Below, in pieces: positions 34,680 through 43,488 of a DNA stretch of 64,000 nucleotides. Under the pieces are notes generated by a model, which was given only the letters and a program-made list of their open reading frames with translations, searched no databases and was not told the DNA's origin. This DNA is from an uncultured Sphingomonadaceae bacterium (GTDB lineage Bacteria > Pseudomonadota > Alphaproteobacteria > Sphingomonadales > Sphingomonadaceae): positions 558,001 through 622,000 of the forward strand of contig CALKUK010000011.1 in the NCBI GenBank assembly GCA_937996655.1, written 5' to 3'. A program made the translations under genes and the position numbers. Numbering within the stretch: position 1 is the first letter of the stretch; the number at the start of each line of letters is the position of its first letter.

Positions 34680-36377
34680 GTGGGAGGGCTATTCCGCGAG
34701 GGAGCAGGGCAAGCCCATTTGGCCAAAAGAGAGTTAGAATTGCGCTTTGACGACACCCTGACAACTGTTTTTGCGCAGCCGGTGAAAGATCCCGGGGCAA
34801 AGGCGGCTGTGTGGATGCAGATCGTAGACATTCTGGCGCAGGATCGGGGCACGATCAGCGCGGATTTGCGCGAAAAGGCTTTGGCCCGTGTGGTTGAATT
34901 GCGCGAAGCTGTTGCGGCGGAACACCGTGCAAGTGCCGCAGCGGCCGTCTCCTTCCAATGTCAGTCGAAGGAGCTGGTGGCGCTCTTTGGGAGTGACAGC
35001 GCTGCAATTGCCGCTCCTGTGATGGCCTCGGCCAAACTTCCTGACGCGGAATGGGAAGAGATTCTTCCCAGCCTGCCGTCTCCCGCGCGTGCTTTGCTGC
35101 GACTGCGCAAGGACCTTTCGCCCGATGTGCAGCGGATGCTCGCCGCCTTTGGCCCCAGCGACTTTGCCTTACCCCGTGTGGACCTGACAGGTGGCGACCA
35201 ACTCAGCGCTGAATCGCCTGCCCGCGCAGACACTGTCGCGCAGATCAAGGATCTTGTTGCGCGTATCGAGGCCTATCGGAAAGATCGCGTTGAAGATGGC
35301 GGGGAGTTTTTCCTGCCCAATGCGGATGAGGCGTCGGTTGATACTTTCCGGTTTGAGGCAGGTGTCGATGGCTTGATCAATTGGGTGGAAGGCGCGCCGC
35401 GCGGGCCGGTCATCGGTATTGAGCTCGGTGCGATGGCAGAGATTGGGGAGCATGGTGTCGATGGCCATGCCGCTGGCGCTTTCCGCCGTCGGACACCCTT
35501 TCGTAACGCTCGTATGCGCGTGCCGGGTCAGGGCCTTGCTGCGGGCGATTGGCTGATTTCCGGACTGCCGCTGTTCGATGCAGCCTCTGGCCGGTTTGAA
35601 GGCTATCGGTGCACAGCCCGCCGCCCGCTGCCGGATGAACAGCCGCATCCTCGCGCTAATGGTCTGGTCTCTCAAGGCTTGCCGCCTGACTCGCTGCGAC
35701 AGCTCGTGCATGAACTGCGGACCCCGCTCAACGCCATTCGTGGATTTGCCGAGATGATTTCGGCGCAGTTGCTTGGTCCTGTCTCGTCGCCATATCGTGA
35801 CCGTGCTGAAGCCATAATTGCGGATGCACGTAAGCTGCTGGCGATGTTCGATGATTTGGATGTTGCAGCGAAGATTGAACGGGGCGCGTTTGAAGGGCGA
35901 AGTGTGGCCGGAGTAGAGCCAAACTCCATCTTGCGGGGTGTGGTGCAGGAGATCGCGCCCAATGGCAGTCCCTATCGAAGCCGCCTTCGGTTTGAGCTCG
36001 AACCCGATGTGCCGAACGTAATGCTGGATCTGGTGACATTGGAACGGCTGTTTTCACGGCTCGTGTCCGTCGCTCTATCCGCCTCGCAAGAGGGAGATGC
36101 CATGGCTGTTGCCCTGCATCGCAACGGCTCTTCGTTGCAATTCCGTGTCGACCGTCCCGCGCGCCTTGCGGGGATGTCTGTGGCGCAACTATTTGATACG
36201 TCGCTGGATACGGCAGAAGAGGCCGGAGAGGGGCCGCCGCTTGGCCTTGGATTTGCATTGCGGTTGGTAGACAGCATGGCGTCTGCGGTCGGCGCGACCT
36301 TTGAGATTGGGCAGGACGCCTTCCTGCTTCGGTTGCCCCTTGCAGCAACAAATGGGGCCCTTGAACACGGCGCCTGA
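34680..36377 (+). CDS. Atypical soluble histidine kinase
   Basis: About 565 residues; the start is uncertain (GTG 34680 used; TTG 34719 with GGAG upstream and TTG 34740 are alternatives). No membrane segment is seen. A helical N-terminal region (about 1-190) and a PAS-like middle domain precede the phospho-acceptor His344 in VHELRTPLNAIRGFAEM. The ATPase part keeps a G2-like GLGFALRLVDS but the N box reads RLFSRLVSVAL with no Asn, and the G1 D-x-G is replaced by VDRPARL. It is divergent from the Lrp gene; no response regulator is adjacent. Confidence 0.75.
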   Translation: MGGLFREGAGQAHLAKRELELRFDDTLTTVFAQPVKDPGAKAAVWMQIVDILAQDRGTISADLREKALARVVELREAVAAEHRASAAAAVSFQCQSKELVALFGSDSAAIAAPVMASAKLPDAEWEEILPSLPSPARALLRLRKDLSPDVQRMLAAFGPSDFALPRVDLTGGDQLSAESPARADTVAQIKDLVARIEAYRKDRVEDGGEFFLPNADEASVDTFRFEAGVDGLINWVEGAPRGPVIGIELGAMAEIGEHGVDGHAAGAFRRRTPFRNARMRVPGQGLAAGDWLISGLPLFDAASGRFEGYRCTARRPLPDEQPHPRANGLVSQGLPPDSLRQLVHELRTPLNAIRGFAEMISAQLLGPVSSPYRDRAEAIIADARKLLAMFDDLDVAAKIERGAFEGRSVAGVEPNSILRGVVQEIAPNGSPYRSRLRFELEPDVPNVMLDLVTLERLFSRLVSVALSASQEGDAMAVALHRNGSSLQFRVDRPARLAGMSVAQLFDTSLDTAEEAGEGPPLGLGFALRLVDSMASAVGATFEIGQDAFLLRLPLAATNGALEHGA

Positions 36378-36473
36378 TCCTATGCCGGAAGGGGGCCTGA
36401 CGCTCTGTTGGGAAACTCCATTCTGCTTGCGCGGCAGGCCGCCGGTCCGCTATCGGGCGCTGGCGTGGCGCGT

Positions 36474-36548
36474 GGGCCTGTAGCTCAATGGTAGAGCCGG
36501 CCGCTCATAACGGCTAGGTTGCGGGTTCGAATCCTGCCGGGCCCACCA
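36474..36548 (+). tRNA. tRNA with CAT anticodon (tRNA-Ile2 or elongator tRNA-Met)
   Basis: 75 bases including encoded CCA. Acceptor GGGCCTG pairs with CGGGCCC, D arm GCTC/GAGC, anticodon stem GGCCG/CGGCT around loop CTCATAA (anticodon CAT), T arm GCGGG-TTCGAAT-CCTGC. A paired 1-72 end and no GGG/CCC anticodon stem exclude the initiator tRNA. Whether it is read as Ile (after lysidine modification) or Met needs comparison with known sets; Ile2 seems the better guess. Confidence 0.88.
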
Positions 36549-36593
36549 AAACGTGTTTGCCGTCGGGCGATGACCCGTCTATGGCACCCCGGT

Positions 36594-36673
<80 letters not shown>

Positions 36674-36683
36674 TCTTGGATTG

Positions 36684-36938
36684 TTAGGCTGCGATGGCGT
36701 CGATGTGCGCCAGTTTACGCACACGTTCGAGCGGAGATTTAAGGCAGGCATCGCGAGGATTTTCGGCCGCAATGACCGCCGAGAGGGCGAATTGCATCTG
36801 TGCGATTCGGTCAATTTCCTGAAGTGCGCCAATATGGCTAGTGATGACGGCGGGGTCAGCGCACAGCGTCTCCCCGAGCCGTTCCAGGCTCTTGCCAAGC
36901 TCATCAAGTTGCATGGCGAGGTGGTGGTGCAAAGGCAT
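36684..36938 (-). CDS. Small chemotaxis-operon protein with D-x-x-x-Q motif, possible CheT/CheZ-like CheY phosphatase
   Basis: 84 residues from the ATG at 36938, which overlaps the TAA of the upstream cheB paralogue (TAATG), so translation is coupled. It looks all-helical with no cysteine-rich or membrane part. The central helix reads HIGALQEIDRIAQMQ; Asp43 and Gln47 give D-x-x-x-Q, the spacing of the CheZ phosphatase residues and of the motif described for CheT of Sinorhizobium meliloti, also a small protein of a chemotaxis operon. Overall similarity to either is not evident by eye, so the role is a hypothesis. Last gene of the operon. Confidence 0.6.
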   Translation of the reverse strand: MPLHHHLAMQLDELGKSLERLGETLCADPAVITSHIGALQEIDRIAQMQFALSAVIAAENPRDACLKSPLERVRKLAHIDAIAA

Positions 36939-37966
36939 TAGGCGTTGTCCTGGCAAGCCTTCAAAATGCCCCCGGCGATTGCCGGCAACGGAAGCACCTG
37001 ATCGACGCTGCCCGTTTCAACAGCACTTGCCGGGGCCTCGGAGACGATGGAGGTCTCCTTGTCTTGTGCGAGGGTTCTGCCGCCGGCGGCCTTCAACGCT
37101 TTGATGCCTTGGGCGCCATCATTGCCCATGCCTGTCAGAACAGCGCCCAGCATCTTGCCGCCGGCCTTCGCCATGGAGGCATAGAGCAGACTTGCCGAGG
37201 GTTTGAAGCCTTGCACAGGTTCCCGGTCCAGAAAGCGGATTCGGCCATTGGGCCACTGGTCGACGACCACATGGGCACTCGGGTCTGCTGCCAAATAGAC
37301 AGTGCCCTGTTCCAACTGCATGCCTTCTGCGGCAATTTTCACATTTGGCTTGATCCCTTCTGCCAGTTTTGCGGCAAATGGGGCGACAAAGCCGCCGTCG
37401 ATGCGGAGCAGAGCGATGGTCGGCGGGCAGTTTTCAGGGAAGCCGCGCAACACTTCAGTGATCGCCTCAATCCCGCCGGTAGATGCGCTCAGCGCCACCA
37501 AAGTGCCGTCCCAGACAAATGTACCGGTAAAGCCCGCATTGGCGCTGCTTCCTGGCGCTGTGACTTTGTGATTGGCGACTGAGAGGACAAGCTTGCCGAG
37601 CGTGTTGGCGATCTTATCAAATTCATCGGGGGTTGCCTGCTGCGGCTTTGGAAAGCACTCAACAGCGCCAAGCTCAAAGGCGCGCAAAGACGTTTCGGCG
37701 CCTTTGCCGGTCCGGGTCGACAGCATGACCACGGGCAGGGGATTGGTGCTCATGATCTCCGCAAGGAAGTCCAGCCCGTTCATGCCAGGCATTTCGACGT
37801 CGAGCGTGACGACATTGGGGTTCAAATCCCCAATCATGTCACGGGCTTCGTTGGCATCACGTGCCGCGCCGACAACCTCAATCCCTTTGGTGCGTTCCAG
37901 CACATCGCTGAACAACGCCCGCATGGTAATGGAATCATCTACGACGAGTACTTTTGCGACCGACAT
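36938..37966 (-). CDS. CheB paralogue lacking the catalytic histidine
   Basis: 342 residues from the ATG at 37966 (GGGGATAGAG upstream). The receiver domain is intact: DD near 10, Asp56 in VVTLDVEMPGMNG, Lys107. The methylesterase-like domain keeps Ser162 in LSASTGG and Asp283 in LTGMGNDGA, but the QH of the catalytic loop is LR here (PPTIALLRIDGG, Arg188). CheB needs the Ser-His-Asp triad, so normal methylesterase activity is doubtful. A complete CheB lies at 39408-40442 in the same operon. It may act as a phosphate sink, a CheR or receptor competitor, or have a new activity. Confidence 0.85.
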   Translation of the reverse strand: MSVAKVLVVDDSITMRALFSDVLERTKGIEVVGAARDANEARDMIGDLNPNVVTLDVEMPGMNGLDFLAEIMSTNPLPVVMLSTRTGKGAETSLRAFELGAVECFPKPQQATPDEFDKIANTLGKLVLSVANHKVTAPGSSANAGFTGTFVWDGTLVALSASTGGIEAITEVLRGFPENCPPTIALLRIDGGFVAPFAAKLAEGIKPNVKIAAEGMQLEQGTVYLAADPSAHVVVDQWPNGRIRFLDREPVQGFKPSASLLYASMAKAGGKMLGAVLTGMGNDGAQGIKALKAAGGRTLAQDKETSIVSEAPASAVETGSVDQVLPLPAIAGGILKACQDNA

Positions 37967-38001
37967 TATCTCTATCCCCACAACGATACGAATGAATGAA
38001 A

Positions 38002-38445
38002 TCAGGCCGCTTCGGCCACAATGTTCTCGGGTTCGATGGCCAGCGCTTCGAGCGCGAGGATCATGACCATGCGGTCATCAATTGAGGCGAGACCGCGGAT
38101 GATTTCGCCCAGACGGTTTCCGGACACATCCGGTGGCGCCTGCAGATTGTCTTCATCAATGGTGACGATGTCATTCACAGCATCGACGATCAGGCCCTGA
38201 AGCTGTTCATTGACGCGGACCACCATGATGACGTGACGTGCCGATGGGTCGGTCTCTCCCCAGCCCAGACGCGCGCGCAGATCCATAACGGGCAGAACAG
38301 TGCCGCGCAGATTGACGACGCCGCGAACATGGTTTGCCACATGCGGCAGTGCCGTGGTGGGCGACCATGCACGGATCTCGCGCACAGCCATGATGTCGAT
38401 GCCGAGGATCTGTTCGCCAATCTGGAAAGTGATGAACTGCTGCAT
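38002..38445 (-). CDS. cheW: Chemotaxis coupling protein CheW
   Basis: 147 residues from the ATG at 38445, with AAGGA 8 bp upstream; the ORF extends five codons further. The two SH3-like subdomains show FQIGEQILGIDIMAVREI and VRGVVNLRGTVLPVMDLR, the latter being the core that binds CheA and receptors. It lies between cheY and the second cheB. Confidence 0.95.
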   Translation of the reverse strand: MQQFITFQIGEQILGIDIMAVREIRAWSPTTALPHVANHVRGVVNLRGTVLPVMDLRARLGWGETDPSARHVIMVVRVNEQLQGLIVDAVNDIVTIDEDNLQAPPDVSGNRLGEIIRGLASIDDRMVMILALEALAIEPENIVAEAA

Positions 38446-38462
38446 GGTATAATCCTTCAAAA

Positions 38463-38831
38463 TCAGTGCGTGACGCGTCGGACGGCAGCGGCGAGCTTGT
38501 CCGGGTCAAATGGCTTGACGATCCAGCCTGTCGCGCCGGCATCGCGGGCGCGGAGCTTCTTTTCATCAGAACTTTCGGTGCTGAGCACCAGGATGGGCAT
38601 GTCGCGGTAGCGATCTTGATTGCGCAGCGCCTCGATCAGGCCAAACCCGTCCATATTTGGCATGTTGATGTCCGTAATGACGAGATCGGGAATATGCCGA
38701 TTGAGCCAATCAAGCGCGACAAGCCCGTCTTCGGCGTCGTGGACGACATGGCCCTGGCCGACAAGGGCATGCTTCAACAAAGCCCGCATGCTGGGGCTGT
38801 CGTCCACTGTGAGGATCGTGATAGGTCCCAT
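38463..38831 (-). CDS. cheY: CheY-like response regulator
   Basis: 122 residues, receiver domain only. Acidic pocket TVDDSPSMR, phospho-acceptor Asp54 in VITDINMPNMDG, Thr/Ser in LSTESS and Lys in VKPFDPDKL. Phosphorylated by CheA, it either binds the flagellar motor or acts as a sink. It is one of the targets expected for any phosphatase in this operon. 31 bp separate its reading from cheW. Confidence 0.93.
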   Translation of the reverse strand: MGPITILTVDDSPSMRALLKHALVGQGHVVHDAEDGLVALDWLNRHIPDLVITDINMPNMDGFGLIEALRNQDRYRDMPILVLSTESSDEKKLRARDAGATGWIVKPFDPDKLAAAVRRVTH

Positions 38832-38850
38832 TTAGGGTGGTCCTTTCCAG

Positions 38851-39411
38851 TTAAAAGAGTTCGACGTCACCCACGCGGGTTTGCTCCAGAGGCCGCTTGG
38901 GCGGCGTCACAATGTTTGGAACGTCCTCTGTGGGAATATGTTTACAGCGGATCTGTCCGGTGGCCGGTTTTAGATCCAGCCTCCGCGCGGCAGAGCCCCC
39001 GGTGTCTTCCAGGCTGATGGGAATGCCATCCCGCCTTAGAAAATCTCGCGCAAAATTGGCGTTCGATGTTCCGATATGCGCCATAGCCCGGTGGATGTTG
39101 GACCCGCCGTAAATATGCGCCTTCATGGTGGACCTGCTGGCACCCCGCTTGATCATCTCGTTGATCAGCTGTTCCATAGCAAAGGCGCCATAGAGCCTCT
39201 GTTTGAGGGGGTCGATTTCTCCACCAGTGCCCGGCGCTGCAAGCAGAAAGTGGTTCATGCCGCCCGTCTCAATGGCAGGGTCATAAAGGCAAATGGCAAT
39301 GCAGCTGCCCAAAACGGTTGAGAGGACAAGTTCCGGTTCAGCGCTGACGTAGAAGTCGCCCTGGATGACATTGATACGGTTCTTGGCCGACAGAATGGCA
39401 TTTGTGTTCAT
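38851..39411 (-). CDS. cheD: Chemoreceptor glutamine deamidase CheD
   Basis: 186 residues. The cysteine-hydrolase core is visible: Thr32, Cys37 in LGSCIAICLYDP and His54 in GGMNHFLL. It deamidates Gln residues of receptors; in some bacteria it also binds CheC. Its ATG overlaps the cheB TGA (ATGA). A C-terminal extension after about residue 155 is rich in Pro and charged residues. Confidence 0.95.
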   Translation of the reverse strand: MNTNAILSAKNRINVIQGDFYVSAEPELVLSTVLGSCIAICLYDPAIETGGMNHFLLAAPGTGGEIDPLKQRLYGAFAMEQLINEMIKRGASRSTMKAHIYGGSNIHRAMAHIGTSNANFARDFLRRDGIPISLEDTGGSAARRLDLKPATGQIRCKHIPTEDVPNIVTPPKRPLEQTRVGDVELF

Positions 39412-40442
39412 GCAAAGACAGCCTCTGCCACCCGGCTGATCGGCAGAATGCGGTTGGCGGCCCCCAGTTCACAGGCGGCGCGCGGCATGCCGTAGACGAT
39501 GGAGGTGGCTTCATCCTGCGCGATGGTTTCGGCACCTGCCTTGCGCATCGCCAGCAGTCCTCTCGCGCCGTCTTCCCCCATACCGGTGAGCAGGATGCCT
39601 GTTGCGCCCTCCTGCACGACGGTCGCGACGGAGTTGAAGAGCATATCAACGCTGGGTCGATGCCCCGAGACAGGATCATTTTTGACCAGCTTTGAAATCA
39701 GCCGGGCGCGCCCTCTGACAACGAGATGGCGATCATTGCCCGGCGCAAGATAGACGCGGCCAGGCTCCAGGAAGCAATCGCTTTCGGCAAGGGAGACATG
39801 GGCTGGCGAGATCGTGTCCAACCGGCGCGCCAATGCCGCTGCGAGAGAGCCGGAGATATGTTGAACAATCAGCGTCGGTGGGCAGTTTGCAGGCCATTGG
39901 GCGAGCAATTTGGCAAGCGCCTCAACGCCGCCTGTGGAGGCTCCGATGGCGATAAGTCGCTTTGATTTTTCAGGGGTGGCCGCGTTGGAGGCTAAGCTGG
40001 CTCCATGGGCTGCCCGCTGGATAACAGTCGAGACCTGTCGGGCACCGTGACGGGCAGCGAGGCGAATGGTCTGCGCAAGGACCCCGCCGTCTCCAGCCAG
40101 CAGCTGACCATCATGGCCTGTGGGCTTTTCATAGCAGTCAAAGGCGCCGATCTGCAGTGCTTCCATGGTGATTTCGGCACCCCGACCGGTGTGGCCGGAC
40201 ACAATGATGACTGGCGTTGGACGCAGCGCCATGATTTTTGCGAGGAAGTCCAGCCCGTTCATCCCCGGCATTTCGATGTCGAGGGTGATGACATCAGGGT
40301 TGAGTTCTTTGATCCGCTCGCGGGCCTCCATCGCATTGGCAGCAGTGCCAACGACGTCGATATCGCCTTCCTTGCCGAGCATGGTCTGCAGGATCGCGCG
40401 CATTGTTGCGGAGTCGTCGACGATCAATACGCGGGTACTCAT
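39408..40442 (-). CDS. cheB: Chemotaxis methylesterase CheB (complete triad)
   Basis: 344 residues. Receiver domain with Asp55 in VITLDIEMPGMNG; methylesterase domain with Ser169 in AIGASTGG, His195 in LIVQHISGSL and Asp291 in LTGMGEDGARG, i.e. the whole triad. It removes methyl groups from receptors when phosphorylated by CheA. ATGA overlaps tie it to cheR and cheD. Compare the degenerate second copy at 36938-37966. Confidence 0.95.
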   Translation of the reverse strand: MSTRVLIVDDSATMRAILQTMLGKEGDIDVVGTAANAMEARERIKELNPDVITLDIEMPGMNGLDFLAKIMALRPTPVIIVSGHTGRGAEITMEALQIGAFDCYEKPTGHDGQLLAGDGGVLAQTIRLAARHGARQVSTVIQRAAHGASLASNAATPEKSKRLIAIGASTGGVEALAKLLAQWPANCPPTLIVQHISGSLAAALARRLDTISPAHVSLAESDCFLEPGRVYLAPGNDRHLVVRGRARLISKLVKNDPVSGHRPSVDMLFNSVATVVQEGATGILLTGMGEDGARGLLAMRKAGAETIAQDEATSIVYGMPRAACELGAANRILPISRVAEAVFA

Positions 40443-41311
40443 ACGTCTCGCTTTCTGTAGATGGTTTTGCCGACCATTTCGAAATGGCGGCCGCTCGCGC
40501 CGGGAAGTCGCTCACTATGGCCGATGTAGAGATACCCGCCGGGCTCCAGGCATTCAGCCATGCGTTCGACGAGGACTTCTTTCGTCGGCTCGTCAAAATA
40601 GATCATGACATTGCGGCAAAAGATTACATTGAAGGCGCGGGTGAACGGCCATTCCCTGAGGAGATTGAGCCTGCGGAACCGCACAAGGTTACGTACCTGA
40701 TCGACGATCTGGACGTTATTGTCCGACTCTTTGGTCCAGTTCCGGCGGAGCGCTTCGGGGACGGCGGCGATATCTGCTTTGGAATAGAGCGCCGTGCGTC
40801 CGGTTTCGAGGACGCTGTCGGTCAGGTCGCTGGCCAAAAACGCAAATTTACCCTGCGCAAGCTGTAGGCCAGTACTCCGTTCCGGGCCCAAGAGCGAGAA
40901 GGCCAGCGAGTAGACCTCTTCTCCGCTGGAGCAGCCCGCAGACCAGAAACGGATTGTTTCGCCACCCTTCGCCCGACGGATGAGATCACCGCGGACATGG
41001 TCCCGAAAGTGATTAAAATGATGATCTTCGCGGAAGAAATAGGTGTGGTTGGTGGTCAGCAGCGCAACGGCGATGCGACGTTCGTCATCATCCTGCTGGA
41101 TCAGAGACACATATTGGGAGAAGGTTTCCAAACCGCGATCCCGGAGGCGTCGGGACAGGCGGGAGTGAACCAGCGTGGCTTTGCCCACGGGCAGGACATT
41201 TCCGGACTCGCCGTAGATGATCTTTGAAATTGTATCAAAGTCACTGCGCGAAAAGATGCGCCCGTTCTCGGCCTCAAATGGGCTTGAAATGTTCAAGACG
41301 GGCATGTTCAC
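40439..41311 (-). CDS. cheR: Chemotaxis methyltransferase CheR
   Basis: About 290 residues. The GTG at 41311 overlaps the cheA stop (GTGA); an ATG two codons later (41305) is an equal choice. N-terminal helical domain, then the SAM-binding domain with TTNHTYFFRE, FWSAGCSSGEEVYSLA and FNVIFCRNVMIYFD. It methylates receptor Glu residues; the receptor encoded upstream ends in a likely docking pentapeptide for it. Confidence 0.95.
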   Translation of the reverse strand: MNMPVLNISSPFEAENGRIFSRSDFDTISKIIYGESGNVLPVGKATLVHSRLSRRLRDRGLETFSQYVSLIQQDDDERRIAVALLTTNHTYFFREDHHFNHFRDHVRGDLIRRAKGGETIRFWSAGCSSGEEVYSLAFSLLGPERSTGLQLAQGKFAFLASDLTDSVLETGRTALYSKADIAAVPEALRRNWTKESDNNVQIVDQVRNLVRFRRLNLLREWPFTRAFNVIFCRNVMIYFDEPTKEVLVERMAECLEPGGYLYIGHSERLPGASGRHFEMVGKTIYRKRDV

Positions 41312-43488
41312 GCGGCAAGATCCAACTCGCGCGGGCTATGAGCGGCAGCGGCCAGAGCCTCCACATCCACGATCAGGGCGATGCGACCATCGCCGAGGAT
41401 CGTCGCACCCCCGATCCCGGTGATCGGGCGGAAGTTCGTCTCGAGGCTCTTGATGACAACTTGACGCTGGTCCTGAATGGCATCGACTTGAATGGCGATT
41501 TGACCAAAGGACTCCGTCTCAACGACGATGAGGACGCTTTTGTCATATCCAGCGCCAGTCTTTCCGATGCCAAGGCTGGAGGTGAGCGGCACGACCGGCA
41601 GGAAGCTGCCGCGAACATTGATGACGTGTTGTGTCGGGGACAGGCGCTTCAAGTCGTCCGGTTTGGCCTGCAGGCTTTCGACGACGTTGTTGAGCGGTAG
41701 GATTAAGGTTTCGCCGCCACAACTCACGATCATACCGTCGGCAATGGCGAGGGTGAGGGGCAGCGACAGGGAGAATGTCGTGCCCTTACCGGGCTCTGAC
41801 GAGATGCTGACGCGGCCGCCAAGGCCCTGAATGGCCTGTTTGACCACATCGAGACCGACGCCACGGCCCGAAATGTTCGACACCTGTTCGGCAGTCGAGA
41901 AGCCCGGGGCAAAGATCAGATTGTCGATTTCCTCATCGGTCAGGCGGGCATCACCCGTGACAATCTTGCGATCAATTGCCTTTTGGAGCACGCGGGCCCG
42001 ATCAATGCCGCGACCGTCGTCCGCGACGTTGATCAGGATGTGACCACCGCGCTGTTCAGCAGACAGCCGGACAGAACCTTCGGCGGCCTTGCCCGCTGCA
42101 ATACGATCTTCCACCCGCTCCAAGCCATGGTCGATGGCATTGCGGATGAGATGTGTCAGGGGCTCACCAATCCGTTCAATAACGGTCTTGTCGAGCTCGG
42201 TGGCTTCGCCTTCTACGGTGAGCATGACGCGCTTGCCGGTTTCTGCCTCCAGCTCACGCACGATGCGCGGCACGCGGCTGAAGACGGAGCGGATGGGCTG
42301 TGCCCGCAGCGCCATGGCGCAATCCTGCAGCTCCCGCGTCAGATATTCGAGCTGAGAGAGCTCGTCTTCGGCGGCAACACCGGCACCGCTGAGGCGCTGT
42401 GCCAGCATTGACTGGGTAATGACGAGTTCACCGACCGTATCGACCAGACGGTCCAGCCGGTCGAGGTCCACCCGGATGGTCGGCACAGGGCCCGCATTTC
42501 CAGAGGATTGGGTAGCAGGACCGGTCGCCGGTGCTTCGGGCGCGGCGGACACGGAGATGGCCTCAACGGCTTTTGGCGCTTCGATGGCGGCAGAAACAGG
42601 CGCGGGCGCGGGGGTTGGAGCCTTGGCGGCAACAGGCGCAGCCGCCGTCTCCACCATTGGCATTGTGGGTGCCGCCGATCTTACCGGAACGTCGGTGAAA
42701 CGGGGTTCCTCGCCGGCCACGTGGATGGAAATCCCGCAAGCCTCCCCCACAAAGTCAAAGATCTCTTCAATCGTCGCGCGGGAGACGGAAGCCGGAACAT
42801 CAATTTCCCAGCTGATATACGCGCCTTCCGGCTCAAAATTATCAAGGTCAGGCAAGCCTGAGAGATCGACTGTGCGGACGGTCGCCCCAAGGCTGTTCAA
42901 CTCCCGGATGAGGAGCAAGGGGTCGCTGCCATTGTCGAGTGCGCGCATCGTGGGCCGCAAATGAAGAACATGTCCGCCTACAACCGGCTCCGCCGCGCCG
43001 AGACCGGCCAGCAGGTCATCAAAATCAATGTCGCCCTCCTCATCGGTGGCCTCTTCCGCAACATTCGGTGTTACGGGGTCCAAAGGGGCCGCCTGGACAG
43101 CATCAGACCCATCGCTTTCGGCAATGGCTTCGAGTTCGGTGGAAATGGCCCCATCGCTCGGGGCGTCAACCTGACCTTTGATTGCGGAGACATGGTCTGT
43201 CAGCACATCAAAGGCGCGGATCAGCGTGGCCAAAAGCGCCGGCGTCAGAGGCTTGTCGCCATCGCGCACCTGCTGCAACACGGTTTCAAATTTGTGGGTA
43301 AAGGATTGGAGCAGCGTGAAGCCGAACGCGCCCGCGCCGCCCTTGATCGAATGGACAGCGCGGAAGATGGAGTTGATCGCCTCGGCATCTTCATTGCCAT
43401 CCTTGCAGGCGAGCAGAGCGCGCTCAGCAAGGTCAAGGCCTTCATCACATTCAAGCAGGAATATCTGCTGGATTTCATCATGCTGCAT
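41308..43488 (-). CDS. cheA: Chemotaxis histidine kinase CheA
   Basis: 726 residues. P1 (Hpt) domain with phospho-acceptor His46 in FRAVHSIKGGAGAFGF; a middle region (about 165-260) that looks like a small ferredoxin-like P2 domain; an Ala/Pro-rich linker (about 270-330); P3 dimerisation helices; P4 ATPase with HLIRNAIDHGLE, DDGRGID and GRGVGLDVVK; P5 CheW-like domain at the end. All key kinase motifs are intact. The start overlaps the STAS gene by 11 bp. Confidence 0.96.
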   Translation of the reverse strand: MQHDEIQQIFLLECDEGLDLAERALLACKDGNEDAEAINSIFRAVHSIKGGAGAFGFTLLQSFTHKFETVLQQVRDGDKPLTPALLATLIRAFDVLTDHVSAIKGQVDAPSDGAISTELEAIAESDGSDAVQAAPLDPVTPNVAEEATDEEGDIDFDDLLAGLGAAEPVVGGHVLHLRPTMRALDNGSDPLLLIRELNSLGATVRTVDLSGLPDLDNFEPEGAYISWEIDVPASVSRATIEEIFDFVGEACGISIHVAGEEPRFTDVPVRSAAPTMPMVETAAAPVAAKAPTPAPAPVSAAIEAPKAVEAISVSAAPEAPATGPATQSSGNAGPVPTIRVDLDRLDRLVDTVGELVITQSMLAQRLSGAGVAAEDELSQLEYLTRELQDCAMALRAQPIRSVFSRVPRIVRELEAETGKRVMLTVEGEATELDKTVIERIGEPLTHLIRNAIDHGLERVEDRIAAGKAAEGSVRLSAEQRGGHILINVADDGRGIDRARVLQKAIDRKIVTGDARLTDEEIDNLIFAPGFSTAEQVSNISGRGVGLDVVKQAIQGLGGRVSISSEPGKGTTFSLSLPLTLAIADGMIVSCGGETLILPLNNVVESLQAKPDDLKRLSPTQHVINVRGSFLPVVPLTSSLGIGKTGAGYDKSVLIVVETESFGQIAIQVDAIQDQRQVVIKSLETNFRPITGIGGATILGDGRIALIVDVEALAAAAHSPRELDLAA

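Noticed and set aside
36474..36548. Initiator tRNA-Met
   Set aside because: Position 1-72 is a normal G-C pair and the anticodon stem lacks the three G-C pairs of initiators.
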